The position numbers were made by a program, and so were the translations under genes. A stretch of 20,352 nucleotides of DNA from Bryobacterales bacterium (GTDB lineage Bacteria > Acidobacteriota > Terriglobia > Bryobacterales > Bryobacteraceae): NCBI GenBank assembly GCA_016789785.1, contig JAEUQE010000149.1, forward strand, positions 1 to 20,352, written 5' to 3'. Position 1 is the stretch's first letter. Every line of letters begins with the position of its first letter. The notes beneath the pieces were generated by a model. That model did no database searches. It saw nothing but the letters and a program-made list of their open reading frames with translations, and was not told where the DNA came from. Below are positions 8,207 to 15,782 of the stretch, one piece after another.

Positions 8207-8985
8207 GGCTTCTCCTCGTGAATCGAACGGTCCAGGAACGTGAGCATCGCTGCCAGATGCGCGGCAACGACGTCGAAGCGGTGCCCGCCGTCCACCTCGT
8301 GATACTCGTGCTCGATGCCGAGGCGTGTGAGCGACTCGTGCAAGCGCCGGTTCATGGTGCGGTCGAACGCTTCGGTTGCGGTCAACACAAACAGCCGCTT
8401 GCCGCGGAGCGCGTCTGCGCGCCGCAGTGGGTTCAGCGCGGGCCAATTCGCCTTGTCCCCGAACACCGCGGGCACATTGTGATTCTGTTCCGGCGGCAGA
8501 TCGGGATTCGGAAAATCGGCGAGCGTGAGCAATCCACCCCATGCCGCGAAGCGATCGCGATGCAGCTCAACCAAGCGAAGGGATCCGAAGCCGCCCATGC
8601 TCCATCCAGCCGCCGCGCGATGGCGTGCGTCTCGCGAGATGTTGAGGCGCGGCGTGAGCCAATCCAGGAGATCGAGCGGATACTGTTCGTAGCTTCCCAA
8701 CCACCAGGACTGCTTTCCGTTGGGAAACACGAGCACAGAGCGGCATGCCTCCAGTGCGTTGCGCGTGCGTGGGTCATCCCACAACGTGCGATGATTCCGC
8801 CCGCTGCCATGCAGCAACACAATGACGGGCCATGCGCGTCCCGCGCTGTTCGAAAAGCTTGAGGGAAGCTGTACGGCGTATGTGTCGCCGCCCGGATGCG
8901 TGCATTCAAGAAAGCGATCGCTCACGGCCTGGCATCCTTCGACCACAACCGAGGCGGCAGCAGGCAACAGTATCCAGGCGAGCAT
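8203..8985 (-). CDS. Exported alpha/beta-hydrolase esterase
   Basis: A 260-residue esterase with a hydrophobic leader (MLAWILLPAAASVVV). The oxyanion region is VIVLLHGSGRNH (about residues 54-65), the nucleophile elbow is GWSMGG (127-132, Ser129), a likely acid is Asp208 in TEAFDRTMN, and the catalytic His is 235 in DGGHRFDVV. The layout is like the esterase-D/feruloyl-esterase branch of alpha/beta hydrolases. A TTG at 9000 overlaps the end of the receptor gene and gives five more residues; I prefer the ATG at 8985, 8 nt after that gene's stop, because it starts directly at the leader. The stop overlaps the 73-codon ORF (ATGA). In this operon it probably removes acyl groups from the imported glycan or sugar in the periplasm, which is an inference from position. 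Confidence 0.85.
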   Translation of the reverse strand: MLAWILLPAAASVVVEGCQAVSDRFLECTHPGGDTYAVQLPSSFSNSAGRAWPVIVLLHGSGRNHRTLWDDPRTRNALEACRSVLVFPNGKQSWWLGSYEQYPLDLLDWLTPRLNISRDARHRAAAGWSMGGFGSLRLVELHRDRFAAWGGLLTLADFPNPDLPPEQNHNVPAVFGDKANWPALNPLRRADALRGKRLFVLTATEAFDRTMNRRLHESLTRLGIEHEYHEVDGGHRFDVVAAHLAAMLTFLDRSIHEEKP

Positions 8986-8993
8986 GGCCGGGA

Positions 8994-11900
8994 TTACCAA
9001 ATCAGCTTGCCTCCCAGCGTGATGCGCCGCTGTGTATTGCCTCCGCCGATCGTGGTGATGGTGCCAAAGGCGCCCGTCGTGGGCGTGACATTGGGCGCGG
9101 TGAGCGGCGTCTCATTGAACGCGTCTACGGCCTCGGCACGGAACTGCAGCTTGAAACCTTCACGCAAGGTGAAGTTCTTCAATACCGAGAGATTGGTGAT
9201 GTTGAGGCCAGGCGCACGAACTCCATTGAGACGCAGCGGGAACGTCCGCACGTTGCTTGCGAACTGCTCGGCGGGATTGCGGTTGAAGCCCGCTGCGGTG
9301 TTGAACCAACGCAGGTCGTTGCGCTGATCCCTCGGCAACTCGATGGCTTTGATGTCACCAAGGAACAGGATGTTGCCCCATGCGAGCGGACGTCCGCTTT
9401 GTACCTGCCATGTTCCTTGCAAACTCCAGCCGCCCACCGCGAAGTCGAGCAATCGCGATGAAGCGAGCAGCCGCTTGCCTCGCCCGAACGGCAACTCATA
9501 CACACCCGACATCGCCCACACATGCGTCTGATCGAGCGACGAGATGACGCGATGCGGATTGAGATCGGCGGCGTTCAGATAGTCCACCGCCTCCATGTTC
9601 TTGGACCACGTGTAGCTGCCTTGTACCGTGAAACCCGAAGAAAGCCGGCGCTCCACGCGTGCCTGCAGCGAGTGATACCACGCGAACCCATCGTTCGTGG
9701 TCATACTGACGCCGCTGTAGTGCGGATACGGGCGAAGCAACTGCTGCCGCGCAACATTGCGTACCTGAAGGCCGGTTCCGTTGAACTCCGGCAGCCCGAA
9801 GAACGGATTGAGCACTTGCGCGGTGAGGAAGGCGAAGTTCTCGTTGTCGCGCACGGGCCTCGTCGAGAGGTACTGATTGGGGACCGCGTTGATATCGCGG
9901 CTTGTGGTGAGTCCGTTGCTGCGGTTGCCCATGTAGCCGGCGTCCAGCAGGAAGCGGCCCGGCAGCAACTGCTGCACGTTGAAGCTCCAGCGCTGCGTGT
10001 AAGGATTGCGGATGCTTGGATTCACAACGCTGATGCCCTGGCCGAGAAACGTTCGCAGCCCGGCCGCCGCACCCACCGGCTCCAGCAATCCTTCCGGGAA
10101 CGGGTTGCTCATCGTTGAACGGAAGGTCACACCGTTGTCGATGCTTGGCACAAGAGTCGTCCGCTGGCTGAAGCCCGGCTGGCTCGAATCGATCCGGTCC
10201 GAGCCGAGTGGACCGAAGAAGATGCCATAGCCCATGCGAACGACGGTTGCCTTGCTCAACTGATAGGCGATGCCGATCCGCGGTGAAATGTTGTTGCGGT
10301 CCGGATCGAGCAACCCCCGCGGCTGCGCGCCGCCAGCAAACAGCAGTCCGCCAAGGACCCGGAACTGGCTGGCGGGGACTTCGGGAATCGGGTTCTGTGC
10401 ATAGGCCGCGCGTGCGGCCGCTTCGATCGGATTCGCTTCGCCGAACGCAAAGCCCCGCGTGGTGCGGTTGAATCGCTCCGTTGTTGGGGAATCGTAGTCC
10501 CAACGCAATCCAAGATTCACCGTGAGCTTGCGGGTCAGCTTCCAATCGTCCTGGAAGAAAAGTCCCCAATAGCGCGACATCTCTGCGGTGGAGCCATTGC
10601 GGTCAATGAACCCACCCGTCGGACGTCCCAACAGGAACGATGCCAGCCCCTGGCCTACCGGCGCGGCCGGGCTGTTGTCGAGCGGGCCGCGCGTCCAGTT
10701 CTGGCTGAAGTCGTAGCGCGGGCTGATGTTGCCGAGATTGAATACGCTCTCCGCCATGAGGCGGCTCTCGATGCCGGCCCGCAGTGTGTGATTGCCGCGC
10801 GTGTGGGTCGTCTGCGCGATCAGGTTGTGATACGTGGTGCGCGGCCGCGACCCCGAGGTTCCGCCCAAGCCCGAGTTGCCCGTGATGACAATCTGCGGCA
10901 TCGCCGTGAGTGCCGGGTCCAGTTGCGAAATCAACGACTGCGAGATGCCGAGCGATGCCAGATCGAAGCCGATGCTGGGAGGCGCCGTGTCGTCGCGGAA
11001 ACGATTCAAGCCATAGCGAAAGTTCCACACCCACCGTGCGCCCGGCGTCCAGGTATGCTCCACTGTGATTCCGCGTTGCCGCCGCGTGCGAACGGTGCCC
11101 GTGCTTTCGTTGCGAAAATAGCGCTCGCTGATCGGATCCGTGTATGCCATGTTGAACGATACGAACAGGCGGTTGTAGTCGTTGAAGACGTGATCCACGC
11201 GGCCCAGATAGCCTTTGTAGGGCGAGTCCGCCATGTTCGGATCCGTGTAGTTGTTGGTGCCATCGGGATTGCCGGGCGAATTGGGCTGCGGATAGAATTC
11301 CAGCAGGCGGCGCGCGAACGGATCGATGCGGCTCGCGGGAATGCGATTGCCGGCGAAAGGCTGCCGTGAGAATCGTCCTGCTGGAGCGGGAGCGATGGTG
11401 GAAGGATCGTAGATTTGAAACTGCGGGCCGATTGCGAGCAGCGCCGAGAAATCGCCTTGACGTTGCTCGGCTGTCGGGATGGTGTAAGCCGCGCGGGCTG
11501 CTCGCTGCCGGCTGACGCGGTCGCCGCCGAAAGTCCAGAACGTGCGGTTGCGCCCGTCATAGAGCTTTGGGATATAGACGGGTCCCGATGCGTTCGCCTG
11601 CCCGCGAATCACACGCTGCGGCGGCCACGCGTTGTCGATCTTCTCAGGCGTCACCGGGCCTGTTCGCGGATCGTTGATGAAGTTGTTCGTGAACAGATCT
11701 CGCGCCATGAAGCCCCGGCTGAGGTTTTGAAAGATCGCGCTGCCATGGAGCGCATTGGCGCCACTCTTGAGCACCATGTTCACATGGCCGCCGAGGAATC
11801 TGCCGAGCGCGGCATCGTAGGCGGCAGTGGTGACTCGCAACTCCTGCACCATCTCCTGAGGCGGGTTCATGGTGAAGCCGCCGCCTCGCGTCATCATGGG

Positions 11901-12488
11901 TGTGCCGTCAATCGCGAATTCATTGAATCCTGGACGCCCGCCTCCGATCGTTGTGGTCGCTCCGCTGCCCACCGCGTCCGGTGGCCACAGATTGGTGGGA
12001 GCCGTCGACGTTCCCGCGCCCGGTACGAACTGCAGCAGATAGATGGCGCTGTTGCCGGGGATCGGCAGATCCTGGATTCGGCGGCTGTCCATCACCTGGC
12101 CAACCGTGGCGTTCGCCGTCTCAAGCAACGGGGTCTCCGCGGTCACCGTCAGCCGCTCCGTCACCGCGCCGACCTCCATCGTCACATCCACCTGCAGCAC
12201 GTCGCCGACTCGCACTTCGAGCGGTTGCCTCTGATAGCTCTTGAAGCCATCCGAGCGCACATCCAGTTGGTAGATGCCGGGGATCAGACTGCGTACGAGA
12301 TAATTGCCCACCTGGTTGCTGACCGTGCGCAGCACTACGCCCGTTTCCTTGTTGGTGATCTCCACCTTGGCGTTCGGGATCACCGCATCCGCCGAATCGA
12401 CAATGCGGCCGCGGATCTCGCCGGTGGGCGTCTGCGCTACCGCAGCGTAAGAAAACAGAGCAGCAAGAATCACGATGAGGAAAGGCAT
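8994..12488 (-). CDS. Oar-like TonB-dependent receptor with carboxypeptidase-regulatory domain
   Basis: A 1164-residue outer-membrane protein and the first gene of the operon. It has a short leader (MPFLIVILAALFSYAAVAQT), then a carboxypeptidase-regulatory-like beta domain (about residues 22-107; GEIRGRIVDSADAVIPNAKV and GIYQLDVRSDGFKSYQ). A plug-like segment follows (about 110-250; TVTAETPLLETANATVGQV and RRIQDLPIPGNS). The rest is a long barrel with many Tyr/Trp/Asn-rich strands, ending in RRITLGGKLIW with a C-terminal aromatic. This is the large Oar-type architecture common in Acidobacteriota, where it stands without a SusD partner, as here. It probably takes up oligosaccharides or a modified sugar. 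A stop codon just upstream in frame (12519-12521) leaves the ATG at 12488 as the only good start. That start has no clear Shine-Dalgarno sequence and sits beside the 32-bp divergent control region. Confidence 0.93.
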   Translation of the reverse strand: MPFLIVILAALFSYAAVAQTPTGEIRGRIVDSADAVIPNAKVEITNKETGVVLRTVSNQVGNYLVRSLIPGIYQLDVRSDGFKSYQRQPLEVRVGDVLQVDVTMEVGAVTERLTVTAETPLLETANATVGQVMDSRRIQDLPIPGNSAIYLLQFVPGAGTSTAPTNLWPPDAVGSGATTTIGGGRPGFNEFAIDGTPMMTRGGGFTMNPPQEMVQELRVTTAAYDAALGRFLGGHVNMVLKSGANALHGSAIFQNLSRGFMARDLFTNNFINDPRTGPVTPEKIDNAWPPQRVIRGQANASGPVYIPKLYDGRNRTFWTFGGDRVSRQRAARAAYTIPTAEQRQGDFSALLAIGPQFQIYDPSTIAPAPAGRFSRQPFAGNRIPASRIDPFARRLLEFYPQPNSPGNPDGTNNYTDPNMADSPYKGYLGRVDHVFNDYNRLFVSFNMAYTDPISERYFRNESTGTVRTRRQRGITVEHTWTPGARWVWNFRYGLNRFRDDTAPPSIGFDLASLGISQSLISQLDPALTAMPQIVITGNSGLGGTSGSRPRTTYHNLIAQTTHTRGNHTLRAGIESRLMAESVFNLGNISPRYDFSQNWTRGPLDNSPAAPVGQGLASFLLGRPTGGFIDRNGSTAEMSRYWGLFFQDDWKLTRKLTVNLGLRWDYDSPTTERFNRTTRGFAFGEANPIEAAARAAYAQNPIPEVPASQFRVLGGLLFAGGAQPRGLLDPDRNNISPRIGIAYQLSKATVVRMGYGIFFGPLGSDRIDSSQPGFSQRTTLVPSIDNGVTFRSTMSNPFPEGLLEPVGAAAGLRTFLGQGISVVNPSIRNPYTQRWSFNVQQLLPGRFLLDAGYMGNRSNGLTTSRDINAVPNQYLSTRPVRDNENFAFLTAQVLNPFFGLPEFNGTGLQVRNVARQQLLRPYPHYSGVSMTTNDGFAWYHSLQARVERRLSSGFTVQGSYTWSKNMEAVDYLNAADLNPHRVISSLDQTHVWAMSGVYELPFGRGKRLLASSRLLDFAVGGWSLQGTWQVQSGRPLAWGNILFLGDIKAIELPRDQRNDLRWFNTAAGFNRNPAEQFASNVRTFPLRLNGVRAPGLNITNLSVLKNFTLREGFKLQFRAEAVDAFNETPLTAPNVTPTTGAFGTITTIGGGNTQRRITLGGKLIW

Positions 12489-12498
12489 GATAAACTCG

Positions 12499-12514
12499 AT
12501 ATCGTTATCGATAT
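12499..12514. promoter_or_regulatory. Candidate operator palindrome between the two divergent arms
   Basis: ATATCG-TTAT-CGATAT is a perfect 6-bp inverted repeat with a 4-nt centre. It is AT-rich in otherwise GC-rich DNA and fills half of the 32-bp gap between the receptor start (12488) and the kinase start (12521). A protein bound here would block both arms. The GntR/FCD regulator encoded downstream of the kinase is the nearest candidate, although the site is not the classical FadR-type sequence. The same stretch could supply -10 elements for near-leaderless transcripts. Confidence 0.55.
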
Positions 12515-12520
12515 TAGTCT

Positions 12521-13621
12521 ATGCCCGGCGCATCTTCCTGTCAAAGCATCTTCGCTCCTGGACGCGTCAATCTCATCGGCGAACACATCGACTATCACCT
12601 GTTGCCTGTTCTGCCCGTCGCGCTCACGCGGGGCATCCGGATTCAATGGCAACCGCGCCAGGACGCTACTATCTCACTTCGGAGCCGCGATGGCTACCCG
12701 CCCTGTGAGTTCGAACTATCGGCGAGCATTCCGCCCGCGCCGCCCGGTGACTGGAGCAACTACGTCCGCGCGGCGGCGCAGGCAGTGGCCATACGATGGG
12801 GCATTGTTCGCGGCATTGATGCGGAGGTAAGCAGCGATCTCCCCGCCGCATCGGGGCTCAGTTCGTCATCTGCGTTGCTGGTGGCAGCGTCGCTTGCGCT
12901 GCTGGAGGCGAACGGCGTACGCGCCGAGTTCGCGGAACTCATGGAAGTGTTGCCGGAAGCCGAGCACTACGTTGGCACGCGCGGCGGAGCGATGGACCAC
13001 GCGGCTTGCCTGGCGGGACGCCGAGGCCATGCCCTCCGCATTGACTTCGCGCCGCTTGCGGTGGAACCTGTACCGTTGCCCGCTGATTGGGCACTTGTGC
13101 TCATTGACAGCGGGGTGCGCGCGGAGAAGTCCGCCGGACTGCGCGAACGGTACAACCGCGCGCGGGAAGCTGGTGCGGGGGCGCTTCGAACGCTCGCCTT
13201 TGCCAGCTTTCACGAAGCGATCTTCGCCACGCACCATCGCGGCGCAGACCATCTGGAGGACTCGCAGGCGCGCGCGTTCCGGCACGTCGTCAGTGAGGCG
13301 CACCGTGTCGAGGCGGCTTGCCTCGCGTTGCGGGATTGCGATCTGAACGGGTTTGGCCGGCTGTTGAATGAATCGCACGACAGCCTTCGCGACGATCTTG
13401 GCGTGAGTTGCGCGGAGTTGGACCGGCTGGTGGAAGTCGCGCGGCGAAACGGAGCAACCGGCGCGCGTCTTACTGGTGCCGGCTTCGGCGGCTATGTTCT
13501 GGCCGTGCTGCCGGACGCCGAGTTTTCTCGATTCCGTCAGGCTATGGCGAACGAAGTTGATTCTGGCAGGCCGGATTCCCTTATGAAGGTGGAAGCAGGC
13601 GATGGCGCGCACAACGAATAA
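12521..13621 (+). CDS. Galactokinase-family sugar 1-kinase (GHMP superfamily), GALK2-like motifs
   Basis: A 366-residue cytoplasmic kinase expected to phosphorylate a sugar at C1 with ATP. Motif I is GRVNLIGEHIDYH (14-26), motif II is LPAASGLSSSSAL (107-119), the catalytic-base region is GTRGGAMDH (152-160, Asp159), and motif III is GARLTGAGFGG (314-324). The block NESHDSLRDDLGVSC (283-297) is typical of galactokinases. Two details depart from classical galactokinase: GEHID in place of GEHTD, and a GTxGGxMD block. Both recall GALK2/N-acetylgalactosamine kinase as I remember it. The substrate could therefore be an N-acetylhexosamine or another sugar. The start has no obvious Shine-Dalgarno sequence and lies 6 nt after the palindrome. 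The end overlaps the regulator gene by 20 nt. Family is sure, substrate is not. Confidence 0.88.
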   Translation: MPGASSCQSIFAPGRVNLIGEHIDYHLLPVLPVALTRGIRIQWQPRQDATISLRSRDGYPPCEFELSASIPPAPPGDWSNYVRAAAQAVAIRWGIVRGIDAEVSSDLPAASGLSSSSALLVAASLALLEANGVRAEFAELMEVLPEAEHYVGTRGGAMDHAACLAGRRGHALRIDFAPLAVEPVPLPADWALVLIDSGVRAEKSAGLRERYNRAREAGAGALRTLAFASFHEAIFATHHRGADHLEDSQARAFRHVVSEAHRVEAACLALRDCDLNGFGRLLNESHDSLRDDLGVSCAELDRLVEVARRNGATGARLTGAGFGGYVLAVLPDAEFSRFRQAMANEVDSGRPDSLMKVEAGDGAHNE

Positions 13622-14318
13622 ACTACAGCCCGTGCGCACGGGCACCGTGAAGTCACAGGTGGTGGACGCCCTGCGGGAAGCGATTTTCTCCGGGGGCGTG
13701 GCCCCGGGCGAACCCTTGCGTGAGGCTCATCTCGGCGCTTCGCTCGGGGTGAGCCAGGCAACTGTACGGGAAGCGCTGTTGACACTGGAGCAAGCCGGTC
13801 TGGTGCAGCGCAACAATCGCGAGACCACCGTAACCAAGCTCTCGCCGGGCGATATCGCCGAGCGCAGCCGCTTGCGTGCCGTACTCGAAGGCATGGCCGG
13901 AGTGGATGCCGCGAAACGGATGGACCGCGCGGCGTTCGCTGAATTGGACCGCAGGTTGGATACGATCCACAAGGCACTGAAGCGCGATTCCTATATGGAC
14001 TTCATGGCCGCTGATCTGGAGTTCCACCGATTTGTTTGGCGAGCTTCCGGCGATCAGATGCTCTATCAGGTGTTGGACCTGATCACGTTGCCGATGTTCG
14101 CGTTTTTGAGCATTCGCCGAAGCCGGTCGCTGCATCATCTCTCACGTACCGTGCGTTCCCACGATCCGATCGTAGCCGCGTTGCACTCCGGCGACGAGCA
14201 TGCCATTCGCGAAGCGTTCCGTGCACATATCGAAGGTTCGTACAAAGGGTTCAGCCAAGCCAGTGATGCGGCGCCCGCCGAGGGCTTGAAGCGGCGGCGG
14301 TATGCGGGGGCCGGTTAG
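13602..14318 (+). CDS. GntR-family transcriptional regulator, FCD (FadR-type) subgroup
   Basis: A 238-residue regulator. The winged helix-turn-helix covers about residues 10-80 (VVDALREAIFSGGVAPGEPL, then ASLGVSQATVREALLTLEQAGLVQR). The all-helical FCD ligand domain covers about 85-215. The usual metal-site residues of FCD domains are in place: Asp138 and His142 in ADLEFHRF, His187 in RSHDPI, and His209 in RAHIEGS. Such proteins normally sense a small organic acid or sugar acid and act as dimers on palindromes. The ATG lies inside the end of the kinase gene (20-nt overlap in another frame), so the two are co-expressed. It is the only transcription regulator in the locus and is the natural candidate to control both arms through the palindrome at 12499-12514, an inference from position. 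Confidence 0.9.
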   Translation: MARTTNKLQPVRTGTVKSQVVDALREAIFSGGVAPGEPLREAHLGASLGVSQATVREALLTLEQAGLVQRNNRETTVTKLSPGDIAERSRLRAVLEGMAGVDAAKRMDRAAFAELDRRLDTIHKALKRDSYMDFMAADLEFHRFVWRASGDQMLYQVLDLITLPMFAFLSIRRSRSLHHLSRTVRSHDPIVAALHSGDEHAIREAFRAHIEGSYKGFSQASDAAPAEGLKRRRYAGAG

Positions 14319-14552
14319 AGAGCGACATTGCAAACGCACAACTCCGGATCAACTGGCGTCTCCGAACCCCACAAGCGCCGCGCAACCCGCAGACGGCCTC
14401 CCCCAGGCGTGCACCACTTCGCAGCTACAACCCGCCTTCGCGCACCACAGACCTCGCCGTCACACCAAAGTGCGTTCCAACCAGCGCGAAAACTCCGGAC
14501 GTTGCCGCTTCGTAAGCAACAACCCGCCCCGCATGCGCTAATTTGAAAGAGA

Positions 14553-15782
14553 GTGCCCTTCATCAAACTGGCGTTTGCGCTTGCGGCGATCGTCGTGTCG
14601 CAAGACGAGTTCAAAGAGCGGAGGACCCGTCTGCGAGCCGTCGTCCCCGATGCCGCGATCGTACTCATCGGCTCCACCGATCAGGATGCGGATGCCAGAC
14701 GACCCTATCTTCAGGACCCGAACTTCCTTTACTTCACTGGCTGGAATGAACCTGGCGCCGTCATGATCCTCACGCCACAGGAGGAGACGATCTTCCTGCC
14801 CCCGCGCAGTGAGCGCAAGGAGCGCTACGAAGGCCGCCGTGCCGCACCCGGCGACGATGGCATCGAGCGCCGCACCGGTTTCGCGAAGGTGCTCTCGTCA
14901 GACATCTGGGAGGCGGAATTGCGACGGCACTCCGCTGCCGGCTTGCGCATCTACACCTCGAAGACAAGCAGGAAACTGCCGCTGATTCAGGCCGCGGTGC
15001 CCGGCATCGAACTGCACGACCTCACGCGCGAAGCCGCCCGCCTGCGTATGTCGAAATCCGAGCGCGAACTCGAACTGCTCCAGCGCGCCATTGACGTCTC
15101 CATCGACATGCATCTCGCCGCATGGAAGCGCGCTCGTGCCGGGCTCTACGAGTATCAGATCGAAGGCACGATGTTCGCGTCCTTGAAGGAGCGCGGCTGT
15201 GAGCGCATGGCCTATCATCCGATCATCGGCTCGGGACCAAACGGCGTCATTCTGCACTATTCCGCCAACCAGCGCCGCATGGATCGTGGCGAATTGTTGT
15301 TGATGGACGTCGGCGCCGAGTGCGGCCACTATGCCGCCGATCTGACGCGCACCGTTCCTGTGAGCGGCAAATTCAATGAACGCCAGCGCGAGTTGTACGA
15401 AATCGTACTCGGCGCCCAGAACGCAGCCATCGCCGCAACCAGGCCCGGCGCCACTCTCGGCCCGCAAGGAACGCTCACCAACATCGCGCGCGACTACATG
15501 AACGCGCATGGCAAGGATCTTCACGGCCAGCCTCTCGGCAAGTACTTCACGCACGGCATCGGCCATCATGTCGGCCTGGAGGTCCACGATGCCTGGAACT
15601 CTGACGCGCCACTCGCCGCCGGCATGGTGGTCACCATTGAGCCAGGCCTGTACATCCCTGAAGAAGGCATCGGCATTCGCATTGAAGATATGGTTCTGGT
15701 GACCGCTGATGGCGCGAAAGTGTTGTCGTCGAAGCTGCCGCGCCAGCGGAAAGACATCGAGAGGTTGCTGGGCGCAAGATGA
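14553..15782 (+). CDS. Exported aminopeptidase P-like metallopeptidase (M24 family)
   Basis: A 409-residue Xaa-Pro aminopeptidase-type protein that should release N-terminal residues preceding proline. It starts with GTG at 14553, with a GAAAGAGA stretch just upstream. Its hydrophobic leader (PFIKLAFALAAIVVSQ) points to export, unlike cytoplasmic PepP. An AMP_N-like domain covers about residues 20-150 and the pita-bread M24 domain about 170-400. The five metal ligands can be placed: Asp252 (MDVGAE), Asp263 (AADLTRT), His334 (THGIGHHVG), Glu363 (TIEPG) and Glu378 (GIRIEDM). The full set suggests an active enzyme. Its stop overlaps the start of the histidine kinase (ATGA), so it is the first gene of a three-gene operon with a two-component system. 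About 230 non-coding bases precede it, with no clear promoter. Confidence 0.92.
   Translation: MPFIKLAFALAAIVVSQDEFKERRTRLRAVVPDAAIVLIGSTDQDADARRPYLQDPNFLYFTGWNEPGAVMILTPQEETIFLPPRSERKERYEGRRAAPGDDGIERRTGFAKVLSSDIWEAELRRHSAAGLRIYTSKTSRKLPLIQAAVPGIELHDLTREAARLRMSKSERELELLQRAIDVSIDMHLAAWKRARAGLYEYQIEGTMFASLKERGCERMAYHPIIGSGPNGVILHYSANQRRMDRGELLLMDVGAECGHYAADLTRTVPVSGKFNERQRELYEIVLGAQNAAIAATRPGATLGPQGTLTNIARDYMNAHGKDLHGQPLGKYFTHGIGHHVGLEVHDAWNSDAPLAAGMVVTIEPGLYIPEEGIGIRIEDMVLVTADGAKVLSSKLPRQRKDIERLLGAR

Noticed and set aside
7989..8267. N-terminal extension of the sialidase-like protein back to 8267
   Set aside because: It would overlap the esterase end by about 65 bases. The ATG at 7988 has a good GAGGA site and gives an export leader.
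12499..12514. Reading the palindrome as a mobile-element or integration site
   Set aside because: There is no integrase, transposase or target duplication nearby, and its place between two divergent starts is better explained as an operator.
11415..12830. 471-codon plus-strand open frame opposite the TonB receptor start and running into the kinase gene
   Set aside because: Arg/His/Ala-rich antisense shadow that crosses the divergent control region. The receptor domains and kinase motifs are in other frames.
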